Assembly: GCF_014873765.1 (NCBI RefSeq)
Contig: NZ_JADBGG010000011.1
Coordinates: forward strand, 54,054-118,053
Source: Desulfomicrobium macestii
GTDB taxonomy: Bacteria; Desulfobacterota; Desulfovibrionia; Desulfovibrionales; Desulfomicrobiaceae
Length of the DNA stretch: 64,000 nucleotides
Direction: 5' to 3'
The notes under the pieces are model-generated. The model was given only the letters and a program-made list of their open reading frames with translations. It had not been told where the DNA came from and did not search any database. Shown here one piece after another: positions 7,892 through 17,587 of the stretch. How positions within the stretch are numbered: position 1 is the first letter of the stretch; every line of letters starts with the position of its first letter. Position numbers and translations under genes: made by a program.

Positions 7892-9616
7892 TCATTCCAG
7901 AGACAGGATATCCTGCACGGCCAGTTCGATCTGTTGCAAGCCGTTGAATTTCGACAGGCGCGGTGTGTAGGCGATTTTAATCTGCCTGCCCGTGAAAGAG
8001 GCATCCTGCCAGCGTTCGCCCTGTCTCCAGGCCACGGCGCGCATGTTTGTGCCGTCACTGGAGTCGGACAAGTGCAGCTCCAGATGTTTTTTCTGGCTGA
8101 AAAAACGATGCTTGAGGATGTTCAGGGGCGGGGAAAGGAAAATGGGTCTGGGATTGCCTTGGCCGAAGGGCTGAAGCAGTTCGAGTTCCTTGAGCAATGT
8201 GGCCGTGATCAGGGCGAAGGGCAGTTCCGCGTCCAGTTCAAGGACCGGCGGGGCCGGGTTGGATCCCAGTTGCTCTTCCACGGCCCAGGCAAAAAGGTTT
8301 TTCAGATTCGCCAGTTGGAAGGGTTCCAGCTTGAGTCCCGCTGCCTGCCGGTGTCCGCCAAATTTGTAGAGGCACTGCTTGCAGGACAAGAGGGCCTGGT
8401 ACAGGTCGAAGGCGGGAGTGGAACGGCCAGAGCCTTTGAAGATTCCGTTCTCCTTGGTCAGGATCAGGCACGGGCGATGAAAGCGCTCCACGATGCGCGA
8501 GGCCACGATGCCGATGATGCCTGAGTGCCAGTGTTCGGAATGCAGCACCAGACCAGGCAGGTGAAGCTGCGACTCGGCCTGGGCGATGGCTTCTTCAAGG
8601 ATGCGCTGTTCTTCGAGTTTGCGCTTGGCGTTGAGCTTGTCGAGCTTTGTGGCGAGTTGCCTTGCTTCTTCCGGATCTTTCGCCAGCAGCATGCGGACGG
8701 CAAGATCCGGATCGCCGATGCGTCCCGCGGCATTGATGCGGGGCGCAAGAGCAAAGCCTATGGAGCCCGTACCCACATTGTCGTCCGGCGCAAGACCGCT
8801 GATTTCTTTCAGGGCCTGGATGCCGGGACGGCGTCCTTCCTTGATCAGCAGAAGGCCGTTCTTGACCAGAATTCTGTTCTGTTCATCCAGGGGGACAACG
8901 TCGGCGACTGTGCCCAGGGCGACCAGGTCAAGAAAATCGCGGATGTCCGCCGCGGCCCCGGGGAGGAGGCGGTTGACCGCGCCCATGAGCAGAAAGGCCA
9001 CTCCGACTCCGGCAAGGTTCTGAGTGGGCCATCCTTCGAGCTTGGGGTTGATGATGACTTCGGCTTCGGGCAGTTCCTGGCCGGGCAGATGATGGTCGGT
9101 GACGATGACCTGCATCCCAAGCGCCCTGGCTTCGCGAATCTCCTCGTTGTTGGCGATGCCGCAATCGACGGTCAGCAGAAGTCCGATCCCTTGGGCGGCC
9201 AACTCGCGGATGCCATCCACATGCAGCCCGTAACCGAAGTCCAGTCTGTCGGGGATGTAATGACTGATTTCAACGCCCCGCCGGGCCATGAAGTCCTTGA
9301 CCAGCGTTGTGGCAGTGATTCCGTCCACATCGTAGTCTCCCCAGACCGCGATCCTGCGGTTTTCCTCGACGGCCTTGCAGATCAGAGCCGCCCCGGCTTC
9401 GATGCCGGGCCATTTGTCCAGCGGATGCAGATAGCGAAGCCCGGGGCTCAGAAATTTGTCCATGTCGGATTCGTTGGCCAGACCGCGCAGGGACATCAGG
9501 TGGACCAGCAGGGGGCTCACTTCAAGGCGTTCGGCGATGTCTCGCTGTTGGGCGGGGTTTTGAGCGGCTTCGGGAGCCGGAGCTTTGAGTTTCCAGGCGG
9601 CCTGGGTATCTGACAT
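7892..9616 (-). CDS. recJ: Single-stranded-DNA-specific 5'-3' exonuclease RecJ
   Basis: A cytoplasmic DHH-family nuclease for recombination and mismatch repair. The motifs are present: VWGDYDVDGITATTL (DHH motif I), SHYIPDRLDFGYGL, LLTVDCGIAN, VIVTDHHLPG (DHH), and the DHHA1 GGHRQAAGL. I chose ATG at 9616 (MSDTQAAWKLK) because GGAAG lies 10 nt upstream. An ATG at 9625 and a distant TTG at 9700 are alternatives, and the TTG would add a non-conserved N-terminus. The length of about 574 residues is normal for the family. Confidence 0.95.
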   Translation of the reverse strand: MSDTQAAWKLKAPAPEAAQNPAQQRDIAERLEVSPLLVHLMSLRGLANESDMDKFLSPGLRYLHPLDKWPGIEAGAALICKAVEENRRIAVWGDYDVDGITATTLVKDFMARRGVEISHYIPDRLDFGYGLHVDGIRELAAQGIGLLLTVDCGIANNEEIREARALGMQVIVTDHHLPGQELPEAEVIINPKLEGWPTQNLAGVGVAFLLMGAVNRLLPGAAADIRDFLDLVALGTVADVVPLDEQNRILVKNGLLLIKEGRRPGIQALKEISGLAPDDNVGTGSIGFALAPRINAAGRIGDPDLAVRMLLAKDPEEARQLATKLDKLNAKRKLEEQRILEEAIAQAESQLHLPGLVLHSEHWHSGIIGIVASRIVERFHRPCLILTKENGIFKGSGRSTPAFDLYQALLSCKQCLYKFGGHRQAAGLKLEPFQLANLKNLFAWAVEEQLGSNPAPPVLELDAELPFALITATLLKELELLQPFGQGNPRPIFLSPPLNILKHRFFSQKKHLELHLSDSSDGTNMRAVAWRQGERWQDASFTGRQIKIAYTPRLSKFNGLQQIELAVQDILSLE

Positions 9617-9652
9617 AAGTTTCATGCTTCCGGAAAATTGGGGTGACGTGCT

Positions 9653-9680
9653 TTGACATCCACGGGTTACAAAGTATAAT
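9653..9680 (+). promoter_or_regulatory. Consensus sigma-70 promoter upstream of the DUF2156 gene
   Basis: TTGACA at 9653-9658 and TATAAT at 9675-9680, both perfect consensus hexamers, with a 16-bp spacer. Expected transcription start is near 9687, giving a leader of about 90 nt before the ATG at 9776. It lies just upstream of the divergent recJ start. Confidence 0.75.
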
Positions 9681-9775
9681 TGTTTTTTCCTCAACTGCAA
9701 GAGCTTTGATTTCTTGAGTTTTTAAATCTGATCAAAATGACCGTAATTGTTGCGTAACTTATATCGGAAGGACCC

Positions 9776-10663
9776 ATGGAAAAATCGTTTCGCCCCATCA
9801 CTCTTGACGGGCAGAAAGAATATAACCGGCGTCTGGCGCAGTGCGCCCAGAAGCCGTCGGATTACAGTTTCATCAACCTCTGGGGCTGGGGCCGGGAGTA
9901 CGGCCTGGAGTGGTCTTTCAGGGATGACTACGTACTCATCAGGCAGACTTTTCCGCAGACCATGTACTGGGCTCCGGTCGGTGATTGGGAGAAGGCCGAC
10001 TGGGCCGCCTTGCAGGACGATCTGCCGCAGAGCACCTGTTTCATCCGCATCCCCGAGGAATTGAAGCTCATCTGGGAGCAGCGGTTGCCTGGGGTTGAGG
10101 TGGAGGAGTGCCGGGAACACTGGGATTATCTGTATGATGTTGGTGAGTTGACCGAACTCAAGGGCCGAAAATTCCACAACAAGAAGAATCTGCTCAACCA
10201 GTTCATGCGCGACCATGACGCGAAGTTCGTGCCTCTGGATGAAAAAACCGTGGAATTCGCTCTGGCCCTGCAGACGGATTGGTTCTTGTGGCGCAACAGC
10301 GAAAACGATCAGACCCTGGACGCGGAAAACCGGGCCATCGTCAAGGTCATGCATGACTGGTCAAGGCTGGAAGGACTTATCGGCGGCGGACTTGTGGTCG
10401 ATGAAAAGATGATCGCCTACACCATCGCGGAGGCTCTGGACGATACGACCGTGGTCATCCATTTTGAGAAGGGATGCCCCAATTTCAAGGGGGTGTACCA
10501 GGCCATCAACCAGATTTTTCTGGAGCGGTGCTGCCAGGGTTTTCAGATCGTGAATCGTGAGCAGGACCTTGGCGACGAAGGGCTGCGCAAGGCCAAGCTC
10601 AGCTACAACCCGGTGGAGTTTCTGAAGAAATACAGGGTCTGCATGCGCGGCGGCCTAAGCTAG
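9776..10663 (+). CDS. DUF2156 (phosphatidylglycerol lysyltransferase C-terminal-like) protein
   Basis: 295 residues with the GNAT-like fold of DUF2156: FINLWGWGREYGLEWSF near residue 33, LKGRKFHNKKNLLNQF near 128, and the C-terminal block FQIVNREQDLGDEGLRKAKLSYNP. Related C-terminal domains occur in MprF-type enzymes that aminoacylate phosphatidylglycerol, but here there is no membrane domain, so the substrate is unknown. A ribosome-binding site GGAAGGA precedes the ATG. The stop codon overlaps that of topA, which converges. Confidence 0.8.
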   Translation: MEKSFRPITLDGQKEYNRRLAQCAQKPSDYSFINLWGWGREYGLEWSFRDDYVLIRQTFPQTMYWAPVGDWEKADWAALQDDLPQSTCFIRIPEELKLIWEQRLPGVEVEECREHWDYLYDVGELTELKGRKFHNKKNLLNQFMRDHDAKFVPLDEKTVEFALALQTDWFLWRNSENDQTLDAENRAIVKVMHDWSRLEGLIGGGLVVDEKMIAYTIAEALDDTTVVIHFEKGCPNFKGVYQAINQIFLERCCQGFQIVNREQDLGDEGLRKAKLSYNPVEFLKKYRVCMRGGLS

Positions 10664-12900
10664 TCCTCTTTTTCCCAGTATCCGCAATCCTTGACCGGGC
10701 AGGCCAGGTGCACTCCTCTGGCCTTGGTCTCCTTGCGGACCAGAATCTTGGATTCGCACAGGGGACAGGGCTTGGCTACAGGAAAGTCCCAGACCGCGTA
10801 ATCGCATTTGGGATATTTGCTGCAGGAATAGAAGGGCTTTCCGCGGCGGCTGGTTTTTTCGACCAGCTCGCCGTCGCATCCGTCCTTGGGGCAGGCCACG
10901 TGGGTGCTTACGGACTTGGTGTGGCGGCAGGCGGGATAGTTGGAACAGGCCACAAATCTGCCGCCGGTCTTGGTTTTTTTGACCACCAGCCGTCCGTCTT
11001 CGCACTTGGGGCAGGGACCAAGTTCTTCGGGAGCCTCTTCCTTGACCAGTTCGATTTCTCCGGCGCTGTTGCGGATGTAGTTGCTGGTGAAGGAACAGGC
11101 GGGATAATTGGCGCAGCCCAGAAAGGTTCCGTTCTTGCCGAATTTGACCACCAGTCGTCCGTCCTCGCATTGCGGGCAGGACAGGCCGGTGTCCATGCCG
11201 GCCTTGACCTGGGTCATGTTCTCGCGGGCCTTGTCCAGGGTCGGGTTGAAGTCCAGGGTGAAATCCCGGAGCAGGGCGACCCAGTCCGATTCGCCCTCGG
11301 CGACATGGTCGAGGCTTTCTTCCATGCGCGCCGTGAATCCGGCGTCCATGAGGTGGGCGAAATGCTCCACCAGAAGATCGCAGACAATGACGCCAAGATC
11401 CGTGGGCTGGAAATGTTTTTCCTCGATGTGGACGTAGTCGCGCTCGGTCAGGGTCGAGATGATCGCCGCATAGGTCGAGGGACGGCCGATGCCCAGTTCT
11501 TCGAGCTTGTGCACCAGGGACGCTTCGGAGAAACGTGCCGGGGGCTGGGTAAATTTCTGTTCCTTGTGCAGTTTCTCAAGGCTCAGTTCCTGCCCGGCCA
11601 CAAGTTTCGGCAGCAGGGCGCTCTGGCTGTCCGAGGATTGGGGCCAGATCCTCAGAAATCCGGGGAAGACGAGCCGCTCGCCCTTGGCGCGCCACAGGAC
11701 CGGGCCGCTCTCAATGGTGGCTACCGTGTCCCAGAAGCGTGCGGAAGCCATCTGCGAGGCCATGAAGCGCTCCCAGATGAGCTTGTAGAGCTTGTACTGT
11801 TCGGGCGGCAGGTTGTTTTTGATGGAATCGGGAGTCAGGCTCGGATCGACGGGACGTATGGCTTCGTGCGCGTCCTGTGCGCTGCCCTTGCTTTTGTAGA
11901 CCCGGGCCTCGGCGGGATAGAATTCCGGCCCAAGGGTGCTGATGATCCACTCGCGGGCGCCGTCCCGGGCTTCATCGGAAATGCGCACCGAGTCGGTACG
12001 CATGTAGGTGATGAGCGCCGTGGTTCCGCGTTCGCCAAGCTCCACGCCCTCATAGAGGCGCTGGGCCACGGACATGGTCCGTTTGGCGTTGAAGCCGAGC
12101 TTGTTGCTGGCGTCCTGTTGCAGGGTGGAAGTGATGAACGGCGGGCGCGGGTGGCGCTGGCGTTCCTTCTCGACGATGTTCTGGACCACGTAGGGCAGTC
12201 CGCTGACACGGCTCTCCAGTGCCAGAGCCGTCTTTTCGTCGCCGATGACGGGCTTTTCCCCGTCCACTTTCCACAGGTCGGCATCGAAGGGCGGGGGCGT
12301 TTCGCCCTGGACCGTGATCTTGAAGAGCCAGTATTCTTCGGAGATGAAGGCCTGGCGCTCACGTTCGCGGTCCACGATGAGACGCAGGGCCACGGACTGG
12401 ACACGCCCGGCGGACAGACCGCGTTTGACTTTTTTCCAGAGCAGCGGAGAAATCTTGTAGCCTACCAGGCGGTCCAGGATGCGCCTGGCCTGCTGGGAGT
12501 CAAAAAGCGGCTTGCGCAGTTCCGTGGGGTTGGCCAGGGCCTCTTTGACGGCCTTGGCCGTGATCTCGTTGAACTGAATGCGCTTCACGTTGGGGTTGGC
12601 CGTCCGGATGATCTCGGCCACGTGCCAGGCGATGGCTTCCCCCTCGCGGTCGGGGTCCGGGGCCAGATAGACCGTGTCCGCGGCCTTGGCGGCGGATTTG
12701 AGCTTGCTGACGACCTTGGCCTTGCCAGGGATTATCTGATAGTCCGGGGCGAAGTCGTTGTCTTCGTCAACGCCCAGGGTTTTGGTCGGCAGGTCACGCA
12801 CGTGTCCCACGGATGCTTCCACTTCATACCCGCCGCCCAAAAACTTTTTGATGGTTTTGATTTTGGCGGGTGATTCTACGATGATTAAGTCCTTGCCCAT
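10660..12900 (-). CDS. topA: DNA topoisomerase I
   Basis: 746 residues. Type IA enzyme that relaxes negative supercoils. The Toprim domain begins DLIIVESPAKIKTIKKFL with acidic metal site APDPDREGEAIAWH; the active-site tyrosine is in ALITYMRTDSVRIS near residue 300. The C-terminus carries four zinc-ribbon repeats, each starting with a CPxC-like pair (from about residue 590). The last repeat ends at the stop codon. Confidence 0.97.
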   Translation of the reverse strand: MGKDLIIVESPAKIKTIKKFLGGGYEVEASVGHVRDLPTKTLGVDEDNDFAPDYQIIPGKAKVVSKLKSAAKAADTVYLAPDPDREGEAIAWHVAEIIRTANPNVKRIQFNEITAKAVKEALANPTELRKPLFDSQQARRILDRLVGYKISPLLWKKVKRGLSAGRVQSVALRLIVDRERERQAFISEEYWLFKITVQGETPPPFDADLWKVDGEKPVIGDEKTALALESRVSGLPYVVQNIVEKERQRHPRPPFITSTLQQDASNKLGFNAKRTMSVAQRLYEGVELGERGTTALITYMRTDSVRISDEARDGAREWIISTLGPEFYPAEARVYKSKGSAQDAHEAIRPVDPSLTPDSIKNNLPPEQYKLYKLIWERFMASQMASARFWDTVATIESGPVLWRAKGERLVFPGFLRIWPQSSDSQSALLPKLVAGQELSLEKLHKEQKFTQPPARFSEASLVHKLEELGIGRPSTYAAIISTLTERDYVHIEEKHFQPTDLGVIVCDLLVEHFAHLMDAGFTARMEESLDHVAEGESDWVALLRDFTLDFNPTLDKARENMTQVKAGMDTGLSCPQCEDGRLVVKFGKNGTFLGCANYPACSFTSNYIRNSAGEIELVKEEAPEELGPCPKCEDGRLVVKKTKTGGRFVACSNYPACRHTKSVSTHVACPKDGCDGELVEKTSRRGKPFYSCSKYPKCDYAVWDFPVAKPCPLCESKILVRKETKARGVHLACPVKDCGYWEKED

Positions 12901-13017
12901 AATGTTTGGGGGCTATATCCAGATTCCGAAGCGCAGGGCAAGGGATAATTCCCGCAAATCCCGAATGCTTCCCCGAGGCTGAATTTCAACCCGTCGGTAT
13001 CCTTTTACAAAGATCAT

Positions 13018-13944
13018 ATGGAACCCATGTCCCCTACCTATCGAGCAGGATTCATCGCCCTAGTCGGGCCTCCCAATGCGGGAAAATCCACTTTTTTGAA
13101 CAAGGTCCTTGGCGAAAAGATCGCCATTGTCTCTCCCAAGCCCCAGACCACCCGCACCAGCATCACCGGGATTCACACCACCGCCGAAGAGCAGATCATT
13201 TTTCTGGACACCCCCGGCGTCCATACCGCGCGCGGCAAGCTGAACCGTTTTCTGGTCGATGCCGCCTGGGGCGCTTTGCAGGAGGCCAACGGAGTCATCC
13301 TGTTCCTCGACGGCTCCCGCTACGCGGGCAACGAAAAAGCCCTGGAGCGTGACCTGCGTCCCCTGGCCGCCCGGATCGGTTCTCTTGGCGTGCCCATGGC
13401 CGTGGCCTTGAACAAGGTCGACCAGATCAAGCCCAAGGAGCGCCTGCTCGGACTTTTGGCCGACTGCGCCGAGCGTTGGCCCGGAGTGGAACTGGTGCCC
13501 ATCTCGGCCCGCACCGGGGTTGGCGTTGACGCCCTTCTGGCCGTGATCCGCAACTTCCTGCCGCTCAGTCCGGCGCTCTTTCCCGAAGATCAGCTGAGCA
13601 CGGCGTCGGTCCGGTTCATGGCCTCGGAGATCATCCGTGAAAAGCTTTTCCTGGCTCTGGACCAGGAGCTGCCCTACAACGTGGCCGTCGAAATCGAAAC
13701 CTGGGAAGAATTGCCGGAACAGAACATGACCATGATCGGGGCCATGATCTATACGTCAAAAAACAGTCACAAGGGCATGATCGTGGGCAAGCAGGGGCAG
13801 AATCTGAAAGTTGTCGGCCAGCAGGCCCGGCAGGAACTCAAGACCTTGCTCGGCACGAAGGTGCATCTGGAACTCTGGGTCAAGGTGCGCGAAGGCTGGA
13901 CCGAGGACGGTCAGTTCATGACTTCCCTGGGCCTTGGGTCCTAG
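13018..13944 (+). CDS. era: GTPase Era
   Basis: 308 residues. A ribosome-associated GTPase for 16S rRNA maturation and 30S assembly. G motifs: G1 GPPNAGKSTF, G3 DTPGVH, G4 NKVD, and the C-terminal KH domain with GMIVGKQGQNLK. ATG 13018 is used, and ATG 13027 has a similar weak ribosome-binding site. It diverges from topA across 117 nt. Confidence 0.96.
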   Translation: MEPMSPTYRAGFIALVGPPNAGKSTFLNKVLGEKIAIVSPKPQTTRTSITGIHTTAEEQIIFLDTPGVHTARGKLNRFLVDAAWGALQEANGVILFLDGSRYAGNEKALERDLRPLAARIGSLGVPMAVALNKVDQIKPKERLLGLLADCAERWPGVELVPISARTGVGVDALLAVIRNFLPLSPALFPEDQLSTASVRFMASEIIREKLFLALDQELPYNVAVEIETWEELPEQNMTMIGAMIYTSKNSHKGMIVGKQGQNLKVVGQQARQELKTLLGTKVHLELWVKVREGWTEDGQFMTSLGLGS

Positions 13945-13960
13945 GGCAGGGGGAGCATCC

Positions 13961-14656
13961 ATGGATCAGCCAGGCATCACCGACCGGTGGCAAAAAGTTC
14001 TGGAGCAGATGGCCGCGGCCGCCCGCAGGGCCGGAAGGGACCCGGCCGACGCGCGTCTGCTGGCCGTCTCCAAGCTGCATTCCGCCCACGACATCCGGAC
14101 TCTTTTCGAGGCCGGACAGCCCATGTTCGGCGAAAATTACGTGCAGGAGGCCCTCGGCAAGATGGCCATCCTGCCGCGTGAGATTTCCTGGCATCTCATC
14201 GGGCATCTGCAGACCAACAAGGTCAAGAGCGTGGTCGGCCGGTTCGACCTCATTCACGGGGTGGATTCCCTGAAACTGGCCCGCTCGTTGCATGGTCAGG
14301 CCGAAGCGATGGATGTGGTCCAGGACGTGCTGGTGCAGGTCAATCTGGCCGAGGAAAAGCAGAAAAGCGGCATTCTGGAGTCGGAGCTGCCGCCTTTGGC
14401 GGAATTTCTGGCGCGCGGCACGAATCTGCGCTGGCGGGGACTCATGCTCATGCCTCCTTTTTTTGACGATCCTGATCGGGCGCGTCCCTATTTCGCCCGT
14501 TTGAGGGAACTTGCCGAAACCTTGCGCACAGGCTTCGGCCTTGCCCTGCCTGAATTGTCCATGGGCATGACCGGGGATTTCGAGGCGGCTATCGAGGAAG
14601 GAGCGACCTTGGTGCGCATTGGCACCAGAATATTTGGAGAACGCGGCTCAAACTAA
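13961..14656 (+). CDS. yggS: YggS/PROSC-family pyridoxal-phosphate homeostasis protein
   Basis: 231 residues, a PLP-binding TIM-barrel protein without known catalysis that keeps free PLP in balance. PLP lysine lies in LLAVSKLHSAHDI near residue 37, with FGENYVQEAL, WHLIGHLQTNK and LSMGMTGDFEAAIEEGATLVRIGT downstream. I chose ATG 13961 (ribosome-binding site GGGAG 6 nt upstream) over the in-frame start at 13934, which adds residues overlapping era. Confidence 0.93.
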   Translation: MDQPGITDRWQKVLEQMAAAARRAGRDPADARLLAVSKLHSAHDIRTLFEAGQPMFGENYVQEALGKMAILPREISWHLIGHLQTNKVKSVVGRFDLIHGVDSLKLARSLHGQAEAMDVVQDVLVQVNLAEEKQKSGILESELPPLAEFLARGTNLRWRGLMLMPPFFDDPDRARPYFARLRELAETLRTGFGLALPELSMGMTGDFEAAIEEGATLVRIGTRIFGERGSN

Positions 14657-14678
14657 CGGCCCTGGGGACGGATGTTTT

Positions 14679-15434
14679 ATGGATCTGGCCACAATCATCG
14701 GAATCTTGGTCGCCTTCGGGCTGGTCATCGCCGCTCTGGGTGGTGACGGCTTTCTTTTTCTGGATTTTTCCTCACTGCTCATCGTGGTCGGTGGCACCAT
14801 CGGCGCGGTGCTGGTGACCCATCCCCTGGAGAGCGTTCTTGGCGTGGCCCGCATCATCAGGAAGACGTTCATGTCCAAGGCCGACGACCCGGCGGCGCTC
14901 ATCGCCCAGTTTGTCGACTACGCAACCCGGGTCCGGCGCGAGGGAATCCTGTCCCTGGAAGCGCACCTGAAGAACATTCCCGATGATTTTCTGCGCAAGG
15001 GCCTGCAATTGACCGTGGACGGCCTTGATCCGCAGCTCATCCAGGAAATCATGGAGACCGAAATCTCGTGTCTTGAGGAGCGCCACCTGAAAGGCGCCGA
15101 GATACTGCTGACTTTTGGAACCCTGGCCCCCGGGATGGGTATGATCGGCACCATCATAGGCCTTGTGCTCATGCTCAAGCGCATGAACGACCCGAGCACC
15201 ATCGGTCCGGCCATGGCCGTGGCCCTTTTGACCACCTTCTACGGCGCCATCCTCGCCAACCTCGTTTTCAACCCCATGGCCGGCAAACTGCGGGCCCGCA
15301 GCCGCGAGGAAGTCCTGATCCGGACCATGATCCTGGAAGGGATCATGTCCATTTCCAGGGGGGAGAACCCGCGCATTCTCGAAGAGAAGCTGAACAGCTA
15401 CCTGCCTCCCAAGGAGCGCAAGGTCAGGTCCTGA
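14679..15434 (+). CDS. motA: Flagellar motor stator protein MotA
   Basis: 251 residues with four transmembrane segments and the cytoplasmic charged loop typical of MotA/PomA, the ion-channel partner of MotB. The start at 14679 (MDLATIIGILVAFG) matches the family N-terminus; an earlier in-frame ATG would add a stretch overlapping yggS. The segment TLAPGMGMIGTIIGLVLML is a conserved MotA membrane helix. It is the first gene of a run ending with fliQ. Confidence 0.95.
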   Translation: MDLATIIGILVAFGLVIAALGGDGFLFLDFSSLLIVVGGTIGAVLVTHPLESVLGVARIIRKTFMSKADDPAALIAQFVDYATRVRREGILSLEAHLKNIPDDFLRKGLQLTVDGLDPQLIQEIMETEISCLEERHLKGAEILLTFGTLAPGMGMIGTIIGLVLMLKRMNDPSTIGPAMAVALLTTFYGAILANLVFNPMAGKLRARSREEVLIRTMILEGIMSISRGENPRILEEKLNSYLPPKERKVRS

Positions 15435-15453
15435 ACCTGGACGGGGGAAGAGC

Positions 15454-16290
15454 ATGATCAGTAAGAGGGCGAAAACCGAGCAGTCGAAACCGGGGGTTCC
15501 GTCCTGGATGATCACTTTTTCGGATCTGGTCACCCTGCTGATGACGTTTTTCATTGTGCTCGTGTCCATGGCCTCCCTCACGGACATCTATAAACGCAAA
15601 GTCGCCATCGGTTCCGTTTCCGGTACCTTCGGCACCGGTGCGCCGAGCATGAGCGATCTGACCACGGTGGATACCAGGACCCAGGTCGACCCCGGGCCCA
15701 TCAACGTTTTCAAGGATCTCTCGCCGGTCAAGGAGCATCTTTGGGAAGACCCGGACAAGGATCTGCGCTTCGAATCCAACCGCTTCATGCAGCGGCTGTC
15801 CATCGGGGCCGATGCCCTTTTTGCCCCAGGTTCCTCGGAACTCACGGAGAAAGGGCGGTCGCTTCTGGACCGTTTGCGTCCCGTGGTCATGGAAAGCGCT
15901 CATCCGCTTGGATTGTCTGGGCACGCCTCGGACGGCATGGACGAGTTTGGCCCTGACTATCTGGCCAAGCCGTGGATCAAGGTCGATTTTTCCTGGGAGC
16001 TCTCCCTGGCGCGGGTCATGGCCGTGTACAAGTATTTCGTCGAGACGGGCGTCGAGCCCGAGAAGCTGCGCCTGGAGGCTTTTGGCCGTTTTCGGCCACG
16101 CGTGACCACCGAGGACCCTGGCGAGAGGCTGACCAATCGGCGGGTTGAAATCACCCTGGATCGGCGTATCGGCAGCTGGAGCCATGAGATGGCGGCCCAG
16201 GCCGTGCGCGAAGACTCCGCTCAAAAGCCTACGGACAGCTACCGGATCAAGGATTTTCTGTTCCGCTTCGACCTGCCGGGAAAACCCTGA
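15454..16290 (+). CDS. MotB-type stator / OmpA-domain protein (first copy)
   Basis: 278 residues. One transmembrane helix begins WMITFSDLVTLLMTFF with the conserved ion-binding Asp, then a periplasmic OmpA-like peptidoglycan-binding domain (FAPGSSELTEKGRSLLDRL near residue 127). Its stop overlaps the start of a second MotB-type gene. Whether both copies enter the stator, or one has a regulatory role, cannot be told from sequence. Confidence 0.9.
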   Translation: MISKRAKTEQSKPGVPSWMITFSDLVTLLMTFFIVLVSMASLTDIYKRKVAIGSVSGTFGTGAPSMSDLTTVDTRTQVDPGPINVFKDLSPVKEHLWEDPDKDLRFESNRFMQRLSIGADALFAPGSSELTEKGRSLLDRLRPVVMESAHPLGLSGHASDGMDEFGPDYLAKPWIKVDFSWELSLARVMAVYKYFVETGVEPEKLRLEAFGRFRPRVTTEDPGERLTNRRVEITLDRRIGSWSHEMAAQAVREDSAQKPTDSYRIKDFLFRFDLPGKP

Positions 16291-17018
16291 TGGCACGCAG
16301 GAAAAAACGCGCCGAACTCGATTCGCCGGGATCGTCTTGGCTGGTCACCTTTGCGGATCTCATGACCCTGCTGCTGAGTTTCTTTGTGTTGCTTTTGTCC
16401 ATGTCGTCCATGGACAAGTCCATACTGCGCGACGTGGTCTCCCACTTCGTGGGCGACATGGGGCTGGCTCCGAAAAAAGGGGCGGGCAAGCTGACGACCC
16501 GGTTCGAGTTCATGAATGTGATCATCGAGAACCCGGCCGAAGCCCTGCACGATCCGCAACGCATCAAGGATTTGCTTTTTCCGGACGAGGTCATGCCCGA
16601 AGGCATGGCCAGGAGCACCCTTGACGAGAATCTGCGAATTCTGGTGAGGCCCGAGGGAATCGCTCTCGTTCTCTCCGACGGTCTCCTTTTTGACGTTGGA
16701 GAAAGTGCCTTGACCCAGGACAGCCGCAAGCTTCTGTCGGAGTTCTCCCGCTTTCTGGCCACCGTGACCATGCCGATCAATGTGGCTGGATACACGGACA
16801 ACGTCCCGGCGGGTCAAAAAGACAACTACATGCTGTCCTCGGAGCGGGCCATGTCCGTGCTGAGTTTCTTTTTGCAGCAGGGTTTCGATCCCGGGCGTTT
16901 TTCCGTTTCCGCCTACGGCGAGGCTTTTCCCCTGGGTGACAATACCACTCCGGAAGGCCGGGCCAAGAACAGGAGAGTGGAGATTTTACTCAAAACCACG
17001 GGAAGAACGTATCTTTAG
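16290..17018 (+). CDS. motB: MotB-type stator / OmpA-domain protein (second copy)
   Basis: 242 residues. N-terminal helix SWLVTFADLMTLLLSFFVLL with the conserved Asp of the proton or sodium path, then a C-terminal OmpA-like domain (LLFDVGESALTQDSRKLL, INVAGYTDN, NRRVEILL). The closer match to the MotB helix consensus makes this the likelier canonical MotB. It overlaps the previous gene by one base. Confidence 0.92.
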   Translation: MARRKKRAELDSPGSSWLVTFADLMTLLLSFFVLLLSMSSMDKSILRDVVSHFVGDMGLAPKKGAGKLTTRFEFMNVIIENPAEALHDPQRIKDLLFPDEVMPEGMARSTLDENLRILVRPEGIALVLSDGLLFDVGESALTQDSRKLLSEFSRFLATVTMPINVAGYTDNVPAGQKDNYMLSSERAMSVLSFFLQQGFDPGRFSVSAYGEAFPLGDNTTPEGRAKNRRVEILLKTTGRTYL

Positions 17019-17053
17019 GCCCGTTTTTCGCATGGATCAAAAAGGAGGAATAT

Positions 17054-17569
17054 ATGGCCGAAAAAAAAGCGGCGACACCGGAAAAGGTTGAAAAGAAAAA
17101 GGGCGGCAAGCTCAAGCTCATTATCATAGCGCTCGTTGTCCTTGGCGTTCTGGGTGGGGGTGGTTTTGCGGCGTGGAAGTTCTTTCTGCAGCCGAAGACG
17201 GCAGGGGAAACCGCCGAGAACGCAACCGCCGAAGGTGCCGAGGAACACAAGGCCGAGGCCGAGCAGGGCGGACAATTGGTGACTCTTGACTCTTTTGTGG
17301 TCAACCTGTCCGATCCCATGGGGCGTAGATACCTGAAAACCACGCTGGATGTTGAAGTGGCCAACGCGGCGGTGGCGGCGGAATTGACCGCGGCCATGCC
17401 CAAGGTCAAGGATACCCTGCTGCTCCTGCTTTCCAGCAAGTCCTTTGCCGATATCAGCAGCATGGACAAGAAGATCGAGCTGAAAAACGACATCGTCAGC
17501 CGACTGAACCAGATTATCGGCAAGAACAAGGTGCGCAATGTCTATTTTACGGAATTCGTGGTCCAGTAA
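17054..17569 (+). CDS. fliL: Flagellar basal body-associated protein FliL
   Basis: 171 residues: a lysine-rich cytoplasmic start, one transmembrane helix (LKLIIIALVVLGVLGGGGFA), then the periplasmic FliL domain (VTLDSFVVNLSDPMGRRYLKTTLDVEV). It supports stator function around the MS ring. Ribosome-binding site AAAGGAGG precedes the ATG. Confidence 0.94.
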   Translation: MAEKKAATPEKVEKKKGGKLKLIIIALVVLGVLGGGGFAAWKFFLQPKTAGETAENATAEGAEEHKAEAEQGGQLVTLDSFVVNLSDPMGRRYLKTTLDVEVANAAVAAELTAAMPKVKDTLLLLLSSKSFADISSMDKKIELKNDIVSRLNQIIGKNKVRNVYFTEFVVQ

Positions 17570-17587
17570 GCGACTGGTGGGCAGCAT

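Noticed and set aside
10708..12873. A 721-codon open frame on the plus strand
   Set aside because: Complement of topA in GC-rich sequence; composition is low-information Gly/Val/Phe, with no recognisable domain.
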